Assembly (NCBI RefSeq): GCF_014839835.1 | Contig: NC_071642.1 | Location: forward strand, 9,298,955-9,362,954 | Length of the DNA stretch: 64,000 nt | Direction of reading: 5' to 3' | DNA from: Dryobates pubescens | Taxonomy: Eukaryota > Chordata > Aves > Piciformes > Picidae | Shown: one piece after another, positions 1 to 11,628 of the stretch | Position numbering within the stretch: the stretch's first letter is position 1 | Layout of the letters: every line of letters begins with the position of its first letter | Notes under the pieces: model-generated | Seen by the model: the letters and a program-made list of their open reading frames with translations, nothing else | Databases searched by the model: none | What the model was told of the DNA's origin: nothing | Program-made: the position numbers and the translations under genes

Positions 1-1331
1 CTCCACTTTCACCAACCCTCGGCAGGGTTCACAGAGGAAACGCCGCAACAGCCCAGCCCGCCGATGGCTCCCTGCCGAAGCTCGTCCCCCTGCCGCCGCA
101 GAGCGAGGGCTCCTCGAGCAACGAAACGGTCCCGGTTCGCTCCCACCCGGGGGCCCGCTGGTGAGGGGCGCAGGAACGCGGAGCCGCTGCCGCCTTGGCT
201 CCTCCTCCCCGCGGGAGCCGCTTCTCGAACTCGCCGGTGGTCTCTCGCAGCTTCGGTTTTTTTCCCCTTCTTATTGCTTCAGAGAGCAGTAAAACGCCTC
301 AAAACGCAACTTTTTGTCTCCATCGCCACAAGTCGGGAGATATTCCGAGCACAAGTTTCCTGCAGCCAGCGTTGCATAACCTCCCGGCAGGTTTCCACGT
401 CAAGCCTCAGCCCGGATCTCCCACTCAGAAGCCTCCTGGGATCCTAACCGACGCTTACAGACCCCACAAGCGGCACTCCCGCAGGCTTCGGCCCCGAAAG
501 AGGCACCGGGAAGGATTCAGCCCCGGCTTTGCCTCCCCACCACCGAACGAGGTTTTGCCCTGAGAAGCCACCAGCGAGCTCTGGCAACCCGCAGAGCCCT
601 TAGTGAGGATGCAGGCGTGGAAAGCAACAACCCACCGGGGCTGGGGCCGCCCGGGGCGGGCGGCAGCGCCCCTTGACAGCCGCCGTCCAGCCGCTCGCTG
701 TGTTTTATGCCCCTTACAACCACTTCCTTACAACGCAATCAACTTTTACAAGACTTAAGCACGGAAAGCGGCTGTAAAGGAGGCTGTTTCCTCAAAAAAA
801 AAAAAAAAACAAAGAAAAGAAAAAAAGGATCAAATAAAGGAGTCCCGGCGGCCGCCGGCTCTGACAGCACAATGGAGTTCCCAGCCCCGCCGGGCCGGCC
901 GCTGGGGCCGAGGTTCGGGGGAAGAGGTTCAAACCCCGTCCCGAGGGGCCCTCGCCACCAGCGGCTGCGGTGAGACAGCAGCGGCGGCCCCGGGAGTGAG
1001 GAAGGCAGACACTGAGGCGGCTTTGGGCGCCTGGTCCGCGGGAGGCCCCCGGGGATCCCCCACAGAGGGCAGGACAGGGTGCGGCGCCGTGTCCAAGGTC
1101 ACGGATGGGTGACGAAGCCGCTCCAGGAGCCACCCGTTCGTTCTCCACGGCCTCTCACCGAGCGGCACACGACCCTGGCCACAGCTCCGGGTGACAGCGG
1201 CGGCTCCGGCCCCCCCCGCGAGTCCCCCGTCACCCCCGGGTCCGGCGGGGAAGAGGTTTCCCCAGCTCCAGGCTCCCCCCGGTCCCGGAGCCCCGCTAAG
1301 GGCTCCGACCCAGCCTCCCCTTGGCCCTCAC
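1..1331. other. Non-coding CpG-rich stretch, probably H2AZ2 intron 1
   Basis: No open frame here resembles a known protein. The stretch is GC-rich, with one A-run near 796-812. If the exon at 1332 is correct, this is the first intron of a minus-strand gene whose remaining exons lie left of the window. I see no mobile element in it. Confidence 0.4.
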
Positions 1332-1440
1332 CATGGTGTCGCCGCTCCGGTCCCACGTCCGCGCTGGAGCCGCCTCAGGAGCCTCCAGACAATAACCCGC
1401 CCGAGCGCGAGGAGGGAGCCCGGCCTGCCGCGGCCACCTC
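1332..1440 (-). CDS. H2AZ2: Probable first exon of H2AZ2 (histone H2A.Z.2), only the start codon coding
   Basis: On the minus strand an ATG at 1332-1334 is followed immediately by a good splice donor (ATG|GTGAGGG), so the exon would carry a 5'UTR and only the initiator methionine. Upstream on that strand lie several inverted CCAAT boxes, as in replication-independent histone promoters. PURB is upstream on the same strand, and H2AZ2 is the downstream same-strand neighbour of PURB in human. H2A.Z-family genes are, as I recall, interrupted at the very start of the reading frame. The product would be the nucleosomal variant histone H2A.Z.2. No H2A protein sequence is visible because later exons would be outside the window, so the call rests on context and could be another minus-strand gene. 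Confidence 0.4.
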
Positions 1441-1715
1441 CAGCCAATCAACAGTTCCCATGCTAGTTTGAACATGCCGCGGCCACCAATCACACAGCTA
1501 TTTCTTGGCCCCTCTCTAGCTCCGCCCAGCGGCCCGTTTAACGGCTGTTTTTCCTTTGCACACGGCACGCAGGGGTGAGGGCGGGGGGCCGTGCCCGAAG
1601 GTTCCCAGCCGGTGGGCGGTGCAGAGGAGTGACGTGATCCTTCACCAATAGAAAGTCAGAGCCTGGCCCGCGAGAGGAGGTGCTAGACGGACAGACAGCT
1701 CACTTATCCAATAGA
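1440..1715 (-). promoter_or_regulatory. CCAAT-box cluster of a CpG-island promoter
   Basis: CCAAT pentamers lie on the plus strand at 1444-1448, 1486-1490, 1645-1649 and 1708-1712. They read ATTGG on the minus strand, upstream of the ATG at 1334. Clustered CCAAT boxes bind NF-Y and typify histone-variant and cell-cycle promoters. The last two could also serve a plus-strand transcript, so the promoter may be bidirectional. Confidence 0.5.
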
Positions 1716-3340
1716 AGAAGAGAAACCTTTCCCGCCCATTCTCTGTCCCCGCCCCCCATGTTGTTTGTTTGCACCGAGAGGGGGTGGCGGCGGACGCGGC
1801 TGTGAGGGGACTGGGGCTGTGAGCGCCGGGGCCGGGGGGGTACTTGCCCAGCTCCGCCGTTATAGGCGGGCACCACGCTACGGGGTTGGTTTTGCTGTCC
1901 CAGACTTCCGTTAGGACCCTTGGCGGATTTCCCCCCGCGCCTGCTCGGACGCGGGCCGGGGTCTGCAGTGGCGGTGAGGGCTTGGCACTGGGCAGGGCCC
2001 GCGGCCTTGGGGCTGCTCCACTGCACCGCGGTGATCGCCGCCTCAACACCTCCCTCCGCCGGGGGTGAACGGAGCCGCCCGCCCGCCGCCTCAACCCCGC
2101 CACCCCCGCCCGCAGGGCTCGGGCTTGAGGCCCATCCGGGAGCGGCTCTAACCCCGGGTTGCAAACTGCTCCGAGCCTGGCGCAGGGGAGTCGCTGCCGG
2201 CCGAGGCCGGGCCCCGGGCGGTGCTGTTGAGCCCTTCCCTGTGTGTCTGCCAGGAAGCACAGAGCCCAAGGCTGGTCCTGCCCTGTAGGCTGAGGGATCA
2301 GAGAGGCGGCAGCAGGGAGCCGAAAGCGACCCCGCAGCCCTGGCAGGTTCGTGGCGGGGCTCGGGGCTCCGGCAGCTGTTGAAGGGTCGGTTCCTGGTAA
2401 TGGCAGCGAAAACAGGGCCAAAAAAAAGCTTCAGGCGTTCCTGTCCCGGGGTGGCAGGGGGCTGGAGGGGGCAGCGGGGATGTGCTGGGCACAAGTGTCG
2501 TGAAAAAGTGGCATTAATTCTGCACGGGGAGCACATCCCGGCGTCACACCGAGCCCGGCTGCCCTGACAGTGCCCTAAGGGAGAGTCTGGATTGCAGCGA
2601 GCCGGGAATGGAGCAGCTCTGAGAGCCGGGGGGGTGGTGACGGAGCGCTGGGACCGGCCCTGCCCCAGCCCCGCTGGGGATGGAGTGGGCAGGGAGGCAC
2701 CAGAGAGCAGGGGGCAAGGAAGGCAGCACCGCGCTGCCGCTGACACCCCCTGCGTGTCCTCCCCCCCGGCTGCCTGTCTCCAGCACCAGGCAGGGTGTGT
2801 CGGGCACTAGGCAGCCCCTGCCCTTTGCTGCAGCTGCCATGGGGAGTCTCGGGGGTGACCCTACCGTGGGCCCCGCGCCCTGCCCCGCAGCTGCTCCCGT
2901 GCCCCACCCGGTGCCCTCCCCGCACCAAGCGCTGCCCGCACCTGCCCCATGCGCAGCAGCTGCAGCGGATGTGGGGCCCCCGCAGCTGTCCCCCCACGGC
3001 CTCCCCTCGGCTCGGTGACAGCTGCCCAGCCCCGCAGCCGGGGGCACGGAGCGGGACGGGGTCCCCGGGGGCGCTGGCAGCTGCCCCCCGCGGGGCCGGC
3101 GTTCCCGGGGGGCGGGAATCCAGCATCCCCCAACCCGCCGGTCCCGGGGTCAGGCCGGGCCCCGGCTGCCCGCGGCGGGGCTGCGGTGCGGCGGCTGCGG
3201 CTCATGCGCAGGCGGCTGCCGCCCGTGTCCTCAGATGAGCCCGAGCCCGCAGGGAGCCGCAGAGCTAAATGCGGCGGCAGCTGCGGCGCCTGCACCGCGC
3301 CACGGCCGGCACCGGGCTGCCGTCAGCCTGCGGGCACCGC
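1716..3340. other. CpG-rich intergenic DNA without a recognised gene
   Basis: Several long GC-driven open frames cross this stretch on both strands, but none resembles a known protein or shows a consistent exon pattern. It lies between the putative H2AZ2 promoter and the end of PURB. The left part reads as a CpG island, and the right part (2600-3340) is GC-rich with no clear motif. Confidence 0.5.
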
Positions 3341-3354
3341 CGCATGCCGGCCAC

Positions 3355-3800
3355 ACCACCGTGAAAACGGCACGGACACGGCTGTGGGCGCACCATGGAT
3401 ATGGCTGCGGGCACGGCATGGACACGGCTGTGAGCTCATCATGGATATAGCTGTGGGCACAGCGTGGACACGGCTGTGAGCACATTGTGGACGTGGCTGT
3501 GGGCATGGCACAGCCATAGCTGAGAGCACATTGTGGACATAGCTGTGGGCATGCCATACACATGCCTTGGGCATGCTGTACACATGCCTTGTGCATGTTG
3601 GTGAACATGCCACACACAGAGCTGTGAATGTGCCCCTACCCTCAGCTGGGAACGTGCCAGGCAGAACAGTGCCCCCTCCACGTGTGTGGCCATGGGCACA
3701 GCTGGGAACGTGCCTTGTGCACAGCCATGAGGATGCCACCCGTGTATGGCACTGACCATGCTGTGTATATGGTGGTGCCCATGCTACACCGCTGTGATTG
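3355..3800. repeat. Degenerate minisatellite, period about 30-33 bp
   Basis: Repeated words such as GGACACGGCTGTGAGCAC, ATGGATATGGCTGTGGGCAC and CATGCCTTGGGCATG recur about every 30 bp with many substitutions. It is tandem DNA downstream of the PURB polyadenylation site; open frames across it are artefacts of the repeat. Confidence 0.7.
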
Positions 3801-4119
3801 CAGTGCCCCACCCCTGCCGTATACCTGTGCCCACGCCCTGCCAGGCTGGCCTACACATGCCAGCAGTGCCATGACACACACAACGTGCATGTGCTGTGCC
3901 AGCTGCTCCTCCCTCCCCCCAGTGCCACTCCCTCACACCCCAGGTCTGAGGATTGATTCCACCTGGGCACTGACACCTGGGATCCCAAGTGTGCCACTCC
4001 AACCCCTCAACATTTGTGTGTGCCCAAAAAGCCCTGAGGGTTCCCAAACCAGTCCCCCAATGCCATAGGTCTGCCTGCCAAGCTGGTGGCGCCTATGAGA
4101 CGTCTCCAGGGCAGGGATT

Positions 4120-4625
4120 GTCCCTCTGGACTGGGCACTGGGGAGGCCACAGCTTGAGAGTTGGGGTCAGGTTTGGGCTCTGACTGCCAGAAGGACTTGG
4201 AGGGCTGGAGCAGGGCCAGAGAAGGGCAACAGAGCTGGGGAGGGGTCTGCAGGGCTGGGCTGGGGAGGAGCAGCTGAGGGAGCTGGGGGGGTTGAGGCTG
4301 GAGCAGAGGAGGCTGAGGGAGAGCTCATTGCTCTCTGCAGCTCCTGAGAGGAGGCTGGAGCCAGGTGGGGGTTGGGCTCTGCTCCCTAGGAACAAGTGAT
4401 GGGAGGAGAGGCAATGGGCCTCGAGCTGCACCTTGAGGGAAAGTTTGGGTTGGCCATGAGGAACAATTTCCTCCTGGCAAGGGTTGTCCAGGCCTGTCCC
4501 AGGCTGCCCAGGGCAGTGGTGCAGTCCCCATCCTTGGGGGGGGTTTCAAAGCTGCAGAGATGTGGTGCTGAGGGCCACGCTTTAAGCTTAGCCTCAACAC
4601 CAGCTGGACCTTGGAGCTCTCTTCC
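4120..4625 (+). mobile_element. CR1 LINE 3' fragment
   Basis: The stretch matches the 3' end of the chicken-repeat-1 family: a GGCTGGAGCAGAGGAGGCTG block, then CTCATTGCTCTCTGCAGCTC, CCTAGGAACAAGTGATGGGA and a GGCTGCCCAGGGCAGTGGTG block, in the order seen in CR1 sense strands. It is 5'-truncated, as most CR1 copies are. The same blocks recur at six or more places in the window. Confidence 0.85.
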
Positions 4626-4702
4626 CCCTCCCCGGGGCGGGACCCTCCCCAAGGAGCGAGGCGGGGCCGGGGTTGGGTTTTTCATTCACTTTTCGGCATA
4701 CT

Positions 4703-4708
4703 TTTATT
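4703..4708 (-). other. PURB: Polyadenylation signal AATAAA of PURB
   Basis: The plus strand reads TTTATT inside an AT-rich pocket (4680-4770) that contrasts with the GC-rich surroundings. The minus strand reads AATAAA. It is the best 3' end for a long PURB transcript. Confidence 0.7.
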
Positions 4709-5079
4709 TGTTACAAACATACAATTCTTTAAATATAGACTTGTAAAACTCCATTTGCAAAAATCTGCTACGGGTCGGAGTGCTGTCGGCGTCAGGAGTT
4801 CCTCACCTCGGGCGTCGTCTGCGCTTAGTGGTCAAATCCAGGACCTGCCTTCGGCAACCGCCGGCCGCTTCCCCCCCTCCCTCCTTTCCCCTCTCCCATC
4901 CCTGGGCCGCTCCCGAAGCCGCCCCGCCGGCCGCAGAGGAAGGGTTGGAGGGGGGGGATGGAGACATTGGGGGGGGGGGAAGGGAAAAACCGGGACCCCC
5001 CCCCCCCGGGCGCCGGCAGCCTAAAGTGCATGGATTGCTTTTATTGTTTGTTTTTCTTTCGTTAAAAAAATAAGAGGAA

Positions 5080-5160
5080 TAAAACTTTTTTTTTTCTTTC
5101 CCTTTTTCTTTCTTTCTTTTCTTTCTTTCTTTCTATTTTTCTTTCTCTCTTCTCTCCTCA
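5080..5160. repeat. CTTT-type microsatellite
   Basis: A run of TTTC/CTTT units follows a T-rich stretch, giving a pyrimidine-only plus strand of about 80 bases inside the PURB 3'UTR. Confidence 0.85.
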
Positions 5161-5509
5161 GGGGACTCAGGGGTGAATGGTTTGGTCTCTCAGCAGCACG
5201 CCAGGCACGGTGAAACTGGCGCCTTCCAGCTCTGCCCATGCTGCTGCCGTAGGGAACACCGAAGCCACCCCCCCCCGTGGCCGCCTGCCTGCCGCTGGTG
5301 CTGTGACTTCGAGGCCTTGAGACCTCCAGCGTCCCCCGAGGGGCACCGGCATGGCAGCTCCCAGCTCCTGCCCTGCAGCCATTGGCCTGGCGCTGGCACC
5401 GCCGTGGTGAGGCAGCTGCGGTGCCACGCTCCCTGCCAGCCCTGCTCCGCTGGCTTGCTCCAGCATCTGCTCAGTGCCTGCATCCAGGATCTCCTGTGGT
5501 GCTGCAGCT

Positions 5510-6175
5510 GCCAGCTCCACTCCGCATCAGCTCCACTCCACATCGGCACTGCCAGCTCCACTCCGCATCAGCTCCGCTCCGCATTGGCACCGCCAGCTCA
5601 ACTCCGCATCAGCTCTGCTCCACATTGGCACTGCCAGCTCCACTCCGCATCAGCTCCACTCCGCATCAGCTCCGCTCCGCATTGGCACCGCCAGCTCAAC
5701 TCCGCATCAGCTCCGCTCCACATTGGCACTGCCAGCTCCACTCCGCATCAGCTCCGCTCCGCATTGGCACCGCCAGCTAAACTCCACATCAGCTCCACTC
5801 CGCATCAGCTCTGCTCCACATTGGCACTGCCAGCTCCACTCCGCATCAGCTCCGCTCCGCATTGGCACCGCCAGCTCAACTCCGCATCAGCTCTGCTCCA
5901 CATTGGCACTGCCAGCTCCACTCCGCATCAGCTCCGCTCCACATTGGCACTGCCAGCTCCACTCCGCATCAGCTCCACTCCACATCGGCACTGCCAGCTC
6001 CACTCCGCATCAGCTCTGCTCCACATTGGCACCGCCAGCTCCGCTCCGCATCAGCTCCACTCCACATTGGCACTGCCAGCTCCACTCCGCATCAGCTCCG
6101 CTCCGCATCAGCTCTGCTCTGCATTGGCACTGCCAGTTCCGCTCCACTCCACACTGGCACTGTAAGCTCCACTCT
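5510..6175. repeat. Minisatellite in PURB 3'UTR, interchangeable 15-25 bp modules
   Basis: Blocks CTCCGCATCAGCTC, CACATTGGCACTGCCAGCTC and CGCATTGGCACCGCCAGCTC alternate in varying order, giving apparent periods near 40 and 58 bp. Copies are very similar, so the array expanded recently. Open frames of 120-420 codons across it are by-products of the repeat. Confidence 0.9.
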
Positions 6176-6184
6176 GCATCTGCT

Positions 6185-6455
6185 CCACTCCAGTTCCGCT
6201 CCCCTCCAGCACCACCAGCTCCACTCCAGCGCCAGCTCTGTGCCAGCAGCTCCACTCCAGCACCGCCAGCTCCATTCCAGCTCTGCTCCAGCGCCAGCTC
6301 TGTGCCAGCAGCTCCACTCCAGCACCGCCAGCTCCATTCCAGCTCCTCTCCAGCGCCAGCTCTGTGCCAGCAGCTCCACTCCAGCACCGCCAGCTCCATT
6401 CCAGCTGCGCTCCAGCGCCAGCTCTGTGCCAGCAGCTCCACTCCAGCACCGCCAG
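6185..6455. repeat. Second minisatellite adjacent to the first, period about 60 bp
   Basis: The unit contains CAGCACCGCCAGCTCC, TTCCAGCTCTGCTCC and GCGCCAGCTCTGTGCCAGCA and is repeated four to five times with few changes. It shares the CCAGCTCC core with the neighbouring array and was probably derived from it. Confidence 0.85.
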
Positions 6456-7984
6456 CCCGACCGGCTCCACAAGGGTTGAGGGCAGCGCTGCCTCAGCCTT
6501 GCCCCACCAGGATCTTCCCTCCCAGCATCTGCTGGGGACTCCAGGCCAGCAAGAAGGTTCCAGCGTCCCTCCAGCTGCCTCAGCGCGCCTCCCGCTGCGC
6601 AGCTCAGGTTCCCCTCCTGCTCTCCTCTCTCCTACACAATTTTTTGTTTTTCCTTTTTTTTTGTCCTTTTTTTTTTTTTGTGTTTGGTTTTTTTTTTTTT
6701 GTGGATTTTTTTGTTAAACTTTTTTTCTTTTTGCTTTTTTTTTAACAAGAGAAGCCGGCAGGGCAGGGAGGTGGGGTGGGGGTGGGGGGAGGTTGTGTTT
6801 TATCACCACAAAGAGAAAACCACCACTTAGCCCCTCCCCAGCCGGTGGCCACCCCCCTCCACCCCCCCACCTCGTCACCCTCCACCAGGAGCCCACCCCA
6901 TGGCCTGGAAACAGGGCAGGAAATTTCCCATTTTCTTCCACAATTTTTAAGTGGGAGGGGGGAAAAAAACCCAACCAATTTGTTGGAAGCAGTTTCAACT
7001 TTCCACCAGCTCCTGGCTCCCAGCCCAGCCGTTTTTTGGGGCTATTTACAGCGATTTTGGGGGCACTGTACAAAGATTTACAGCAGGTTTTGTACAGCCG
7101 TAGGCCTGCTCTCGACCCTGCTGGGGCAACACAGGTCTGGAAGCTCCAGCGACCTCGGGGCTTTGTTTTCCCCTCCCCTCCCACCCTTCTGCTTAAAACC
7201 AATCAACTACCCCCCCCAATCCCCCCCTCCCCCCTCAAAAAAAGCTGTTTGCCTGTTTCCTGCAGAATTCCCCCCAAACCCAGCCCCGAGCAGAGGTGCA
7301 GGTGGAGCTGTGTGCACTCAGGTGGCCAGAAGGGACCAGACCCAAGCCTCTTTCCCCAGCCTTGGTGTCGCTGGGGCCGCACTGGTGCCGGCATCGCCAC
7401 TGTCCCACCAGCTCCTCACCGCTGCAGGGTGGGTGCCTCCCCTTGGCTCCCCCCCTCTTTCAACTGACTAGAGAAAAAACAAAACACCCAAAACTCACCC
7501 CAAAAAGCAACCCCCAGCTCCCCCCCCCGGCAGCAGCCACCCAAGTCCTGGCTGCGCCCGAGGCGCTGCCGCCCTCTCCGTGCCGCTCTCGCCGCAGCTT
7601 AAACCTCTGGGGGCTTCTTCCTCCCCACCCCCCGTTTGCTCCTTTCCTGTTGCATTTGTGAGCTCTGAGCTCTCTCCCTCCTGCCCCTCTTGGCTCCTCT
7701 CTTCCATCCTCCAGAGGGTCCAACGGAGCTGGGAGGGCTCTGGACGTGGACTGCTGTCACCCAAGCAGCCCCAGGCCTTGGTTCTGAGGGGGGGATGGGA
7801 GAGGGGAGGTCGAGTTTTATTTCTTTTTGCTGCCCTTTGCCTTTTGTTGGTCGTTTTTCTCCTCATTCCACATCTTTCCTAAGTGGCTCTTGAGAGCCAA
7901 GCCAGGGCCAAGCAACCACCCCCACACACACGACCCCCCCCTCCAAAAAACAGCTCTCCTGGCCTAGGAAAGGTTTTGGCCAAA

Positions 7985-8600
7985 TGACAACAATTCAGCC
8001 AAAAAAAAAAAAACAAAACAAAACAAAAAAGAAGGAGATTAAAAAAAGAGAGAAAAGAAAATGAGGGGGAAAAAAAAAGGAAATAAAGAATATATATATA
8101 TATATATATTTTTTATATATATATATCTCATCCTCTTCAAAAATAAAAGGAGAGGTCAACTGCCTGCGTCTCTGCAGCCAGACGCCGGCAAGTCCGCGGC
8201 CGCGGGGGGGCCTCCGAGCTGCGCCCCCCTCCGCCTGCCCCCAGCCGGAGCCTCCTCCCCGCGGCCTTTTTCTCGTCGGGTGTTCGTGTTGTCGTTTCGT
8301 TTCTGTTTTGTTTCGTCGTCGTCGTCGTTCTGTGTCTTTGTCGGTGTCGTTTCGTTTCTTTTCGTCCTTTCCTTGCCTTTTTTTTTTTCTCTGTAGTTTT
8401 CGTCGTCGGTTGGTTGTTTTTTTTTTGGTGTTTTTTTTTGTGTGTGTTTTTTGTTGTTGTTTTTTTTTTCTCCGCGGCAAAGAACCAAAAGGAATGAAGA
8501 CCAAAACCAAACAAAACCAAAAAAAGAACAAAAACCAACCCAAAAACCTCAAAAAAAACCCCAAAAAAACAAAACACAACAAAACAAAACCCAAACCCAA
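7985..8600. repeat. Cluster of simple repeats in PURB 3'UTR
   Basis: Contains A-runs (8001-8030), an AT dinucleotide run (about 8092-8128), GTC triplets (about 8312-8330), long T-runs (8380-8480) and an A-rich CAAAA-type stretch (8500-8600). On the mRNA strand these give A/U-rich segments typical of regulated 3'UTRs. No protein-coding signal is visible. Confidence 0.8.
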
Positions 8601-10605
8601 TCCCGGTGGGGTGAACACAGCAGGACGTCACGGAAAAGAGCTGCCTGAGGGTACAAAATACAGTACGGACATCGAGGAAAGAATATTGCTCCCGTCTAGA
8701 GTGAAGGAAAAACGGAGTCCTGTGCGGCACGGAAAGAGTTAAAAACGGCACCGACCGAAGGAATTTCGCCGTAAAAATCCCTTTTTTTTAAAAAAAAAGA
8801 GCTACGGAGGTGGGGAAGGGGCGCGGAGGACAGATGGATGGATGGACAAACGCGCTGTGTGTGTGGGTGTCCCCGCCCCGCCGGCTACAGGGCTCGGAGC
8901 GAGGAGGAGGAGCGGGGGGGGGGGGGGGGGGGGGGGAGGACGCCGTCGGTGTTCCTCCCCACCCCGGGGCCTCTCTCCGCCCGGCGACGCCGCTGCCGGC
9001 CGGTCCTTGTTTCCCGGTGAAACAGGGGAAAACCGGGACGGGCGGCAATAAGTTAAAGAGGCGGCAGAAGTGGGGAGGCCAGGGGGCAAGGCTCCCCTCA
9101 AAAACCAGGAAAACAGCGGAAACAAGGGGAGGGGGGGGGGGGGGAAACACCAAAACACCAACCCCAAGCAATCCTGGAAGTGGAGAAACCGTCAAAGAGC
9201 TTTGGAATGGAGAGAGCTGGAGCCCGGGCAGAGCTCCTGGGAGAAGGAGGCTGATAAAAAAACCACAACCCACCCCAAAAAAAAAAAAAGCTTTGGGAAA
9301 GGGCAGGATTCAGCCGATGTAGCTTCCGGAACAAAAACCATTTGAGAGTGGAAAAATCTATTTAATATGAGAGGGGTTGGCTGGAGGGGAGCTGCCGAGG
9401 CAGCTGAGCCCGGCCCGGCTGAGCCCGGCCCGGCTGAGCCCGGCCCGGGGAGAAAAAGGGGAAAAAAATACTAAAAACAAAAAAGGAGAGGGAGACAAAA
9501 AAAAATTAAAAGAGGGGAAAAAAAACCCAAAACCCCAAAACCCGACCACCACAGCCCAAAAATTCCCAAAACCTCACAAAACAAAACCAAAAAGGTCAGC
9601 AGTGAAGGCGCCGGGTGCTGGGGTCCCGCCGGAGCCGTGGGGTCCCGCGGCGAGGTGGTTTTGCTGGAGGAAGCGGCGGCGCCGGGGGAGGTTGAAGAGC
9701 AGGAGAGGCAGATTTGGGCGCCCTCGGTGCCGGTGAAACGGGAATCGGGGAGCCGAGCGTCCCCGTGCGGGGCCGCGCTGGGAGCCGAGGGGGGGAGGTG
9801 TGGTGCTCCGTCCAGATTTGCCTTGTGCTTTGTGCCTGCGTGCGGCGGCCGCGCTCCGCACCCCCCAGCCCCCCCGGGGCACGGCGGGGGAGGCCGAAAA
9901 TGGGGAGAAACCGGGAAAAGCAGGAAAGTCTTCACTTAGATGTTCAGGAAGCTGCCGGCGTCGCACGGGGCTCGGGTTCCGGGGGGGGGAGGGGGGAGAG
10001 CTGATCGCTTTGCAGCCCAAAAAAACACCCCAAAAAATAGCTGGAAAGAGGAGAAAAATGAAAGGGAAAAAAAAAGACAACCCCAAAAAGCAGAAAGGAA
10101 GGAGAAGGGCACAGACGAGAACGGACGTTGGTCCATTGCGCCCCCCCCGCCCCGGCTCCGTTGCTCTCCCCCCGCCCGGCTCCTCTTCCACCGGTGGCCG
10201 GCGTCGGCGCTGGCGGCTCGGCACGGCCACCGGACTCGGTGGCGGCGGGGGGCGCCGCGGCGGCACGGGCCGGGCTTTGGGAGCGGAGAGAGAATCCGGG
10301 CTGCTCCCCTCCCACCTCGTCCCCCCGAAAAACAGCGAGTCCTCGGGGTGCGGGGGGACGGTGGCAGGGGGGTGGCGGTGGTGCCTCGTCCCGAGTGTGA
10401 GCGCGGAGGAGGGAGGGACGCGGCGGCGTCGCGGTCGAGCCGGTTTCTCTCTCTCCGGTGGCGGCGCGGGAGGGTTGGGGATCCGGGGAACCCCTGTCCC
10501 CGTCGCAGTGGGGGAAGGGGGAATGAAGGGAGTCCGGGGGGGGGGGGAATTGGGATGAGAGGTGGTTTGGGGGGGGCCGGCGGCGGGGTTCAGGTCGAGG
10601 GAGGC

Positions 10606-11628
10606 TCAGTCGTCGTCCACGTCGTCGCCGTCGGAGTCGTCGCCGGCACCGCTGCCGCTGCCCGGTCCCGGGGGTCCGGCGCGCCGGTCGTAGAGCTTGT
10701 CCCGCTGACGCTCCTGGATGTCGCGCATCTCCTCGGCGTAGCGGCAGAAGGCGCCGCCGAACTTGGCCCAGGCCTTGTAAGGGACGGTGATGGCGTTGCG
10801 GTAGGACGGCTTCACCTCGCTCACCCGCAGGAAGACGCCGTACTTGTTGCAGCCCACGTCGAAGAAGAAGCGCTTGGAGTCCACGGTGATGGAGGTGCCC
10901 TCGGGCAGCTCCCCGTAGAGCCCCCCGCCGCCCGGCCCGCCGCCGCCGGGGCCGCCCAGCTCGTCCTCCTCGCCCCCGTAGTCGTCGATGAGCTTGGCCA
11001 AAGCGTCGCGGAATTCGATCAGGCCCTGGGCGGGCAGGGCGATGGTCTGACCGCTCTGCAGCCCGGGGGGGCCGCCCGGGAAGCCCCCCGGCCCGCCGGG
11101 CCCGCGGTTGACGGTCTGGCGGATGCGGAGGAAGCGCCCGCGCTGGTTCTCTTTCAGGTCCAGGTAGTATTTGCGGTTCTCCCGCACCAGGAACTCGCTC
11201 TTGAGGGCGCGGCGGGGGCCGGGGCCGGCGCCGTCCTCGCCGGGGGGCCCGGCGGCCTGGGCCAGCTGCTCGGGGCTGGAGGGGCCCAGCTGGGCGTAGT
11301 GCTCGATGAAGTCGCCCAGGTAGTCGCGGAACTCGGCGGCCACCGCCATGGAGAGCGTGAGGCGGCTCTTGGAGCCGCCCGCCCCCACCTCGGCGATCTT
11401 GAGGAAGCGGCCCTTGGCGTTCTGCTTCACGTCCAGGTAGAAGCGCTTGTTCTGGATGTCCAGGCGCTTCGAGGCCAGCTCCTGCGTCTCCTGCTCCGGG
11501 CCCGCCCCGCCGCCGGACCCCGCGCCGGACCCGGCCCCTCCGCCGCCGCTCCCCGCTCCGCCGCGGGCGGTGGCGAACCCGCCGCTGCCGCTGCCGCCGC
11601 GCTCGCTGCCGCTGTCCCCGTCCGCCAT
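10606..11628 (-). CDS. PURB: Transcriptional activator Pur-beta
   Basis: An intact, intronless 340-residue protein. After a Gly/Ser/Ala-rich N-terminus (about residues 7-45), three PUR repeats follow, starting near [36 protein letters not shown] and [18 protein letters not shown], then an acidic C-terminal tail. Between repeats II and III lies the segment [20 protein letters not shown]. These segments match mammalian PURB nearly residue for residue; PURA and PURG differ in the linkers and tail. The bird protein is longer than the human one (about 312 aa) because its Gly/Pro linkers are expanded. Pur-beta binds purine-rich single-stranded DNA and RNA and represses smooth-muscle actin and myosin genes, in nucleus and cytoplasm. 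The start is the first ATG, and [12 protein letters not shown] matches the family. Confidence 0.97.
   Translation of the reverse strand: MADGDSGSERGGSGSGGFATARGGAGSGGGGAGSGAGSGGGAGPEQETQELASKRLDIQNKRFYLDVKQNAKGRFLKIAEVGAGGSKSRLTLSMAVAAEFRDYLGDFIEHYAQLGPSSPEQLAQAAGPPGEDGAGPGPRRALKSEFLVRENRKYYLDLKENQRGRFLRIRQTVNRGPGGPGGFPGGPPGLQSGQTIALPAQGLIEFRDALAKLIDDYGGEEDELGGPGGGGPGGGGLYGELPEGTSITVDSKRFFFDVGCNKYGVFLRVSEVKPSYRNAITVPYKAWAKFGGAFCRYAEEMRDIQERQRDKLYDRRAGPPGPGSGSGAGDDSDGDDVDDD

Larger units (their letters stand above)
4695..10605 (-). other. PURB: Long 3' untranslated region of PURB
   Basis: From the PURB stop codon to a canonical polyadenylation signal at 4703-4708 there is about 5.9 kb with no other gene. 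A 3'UTR of several kilobases is characteristic of PURB (from memory, about 8 kb in human). The stretch contains two tandem arrays (5510-6455), homopolymer and dinucleotide runs and G-runs, and no conserved coding exon. Its continuity as one transcript is inferred, not shown. Confidence 0.65.

Noticed and set aside
5474-6745. 423-codon open frame rich in Ser, Ala, His, Pro (repeats of SSTPHQL)
   Set aside because: It follows the modular minisatellite of the PURB 3'UTR and has no non-repeat homology.
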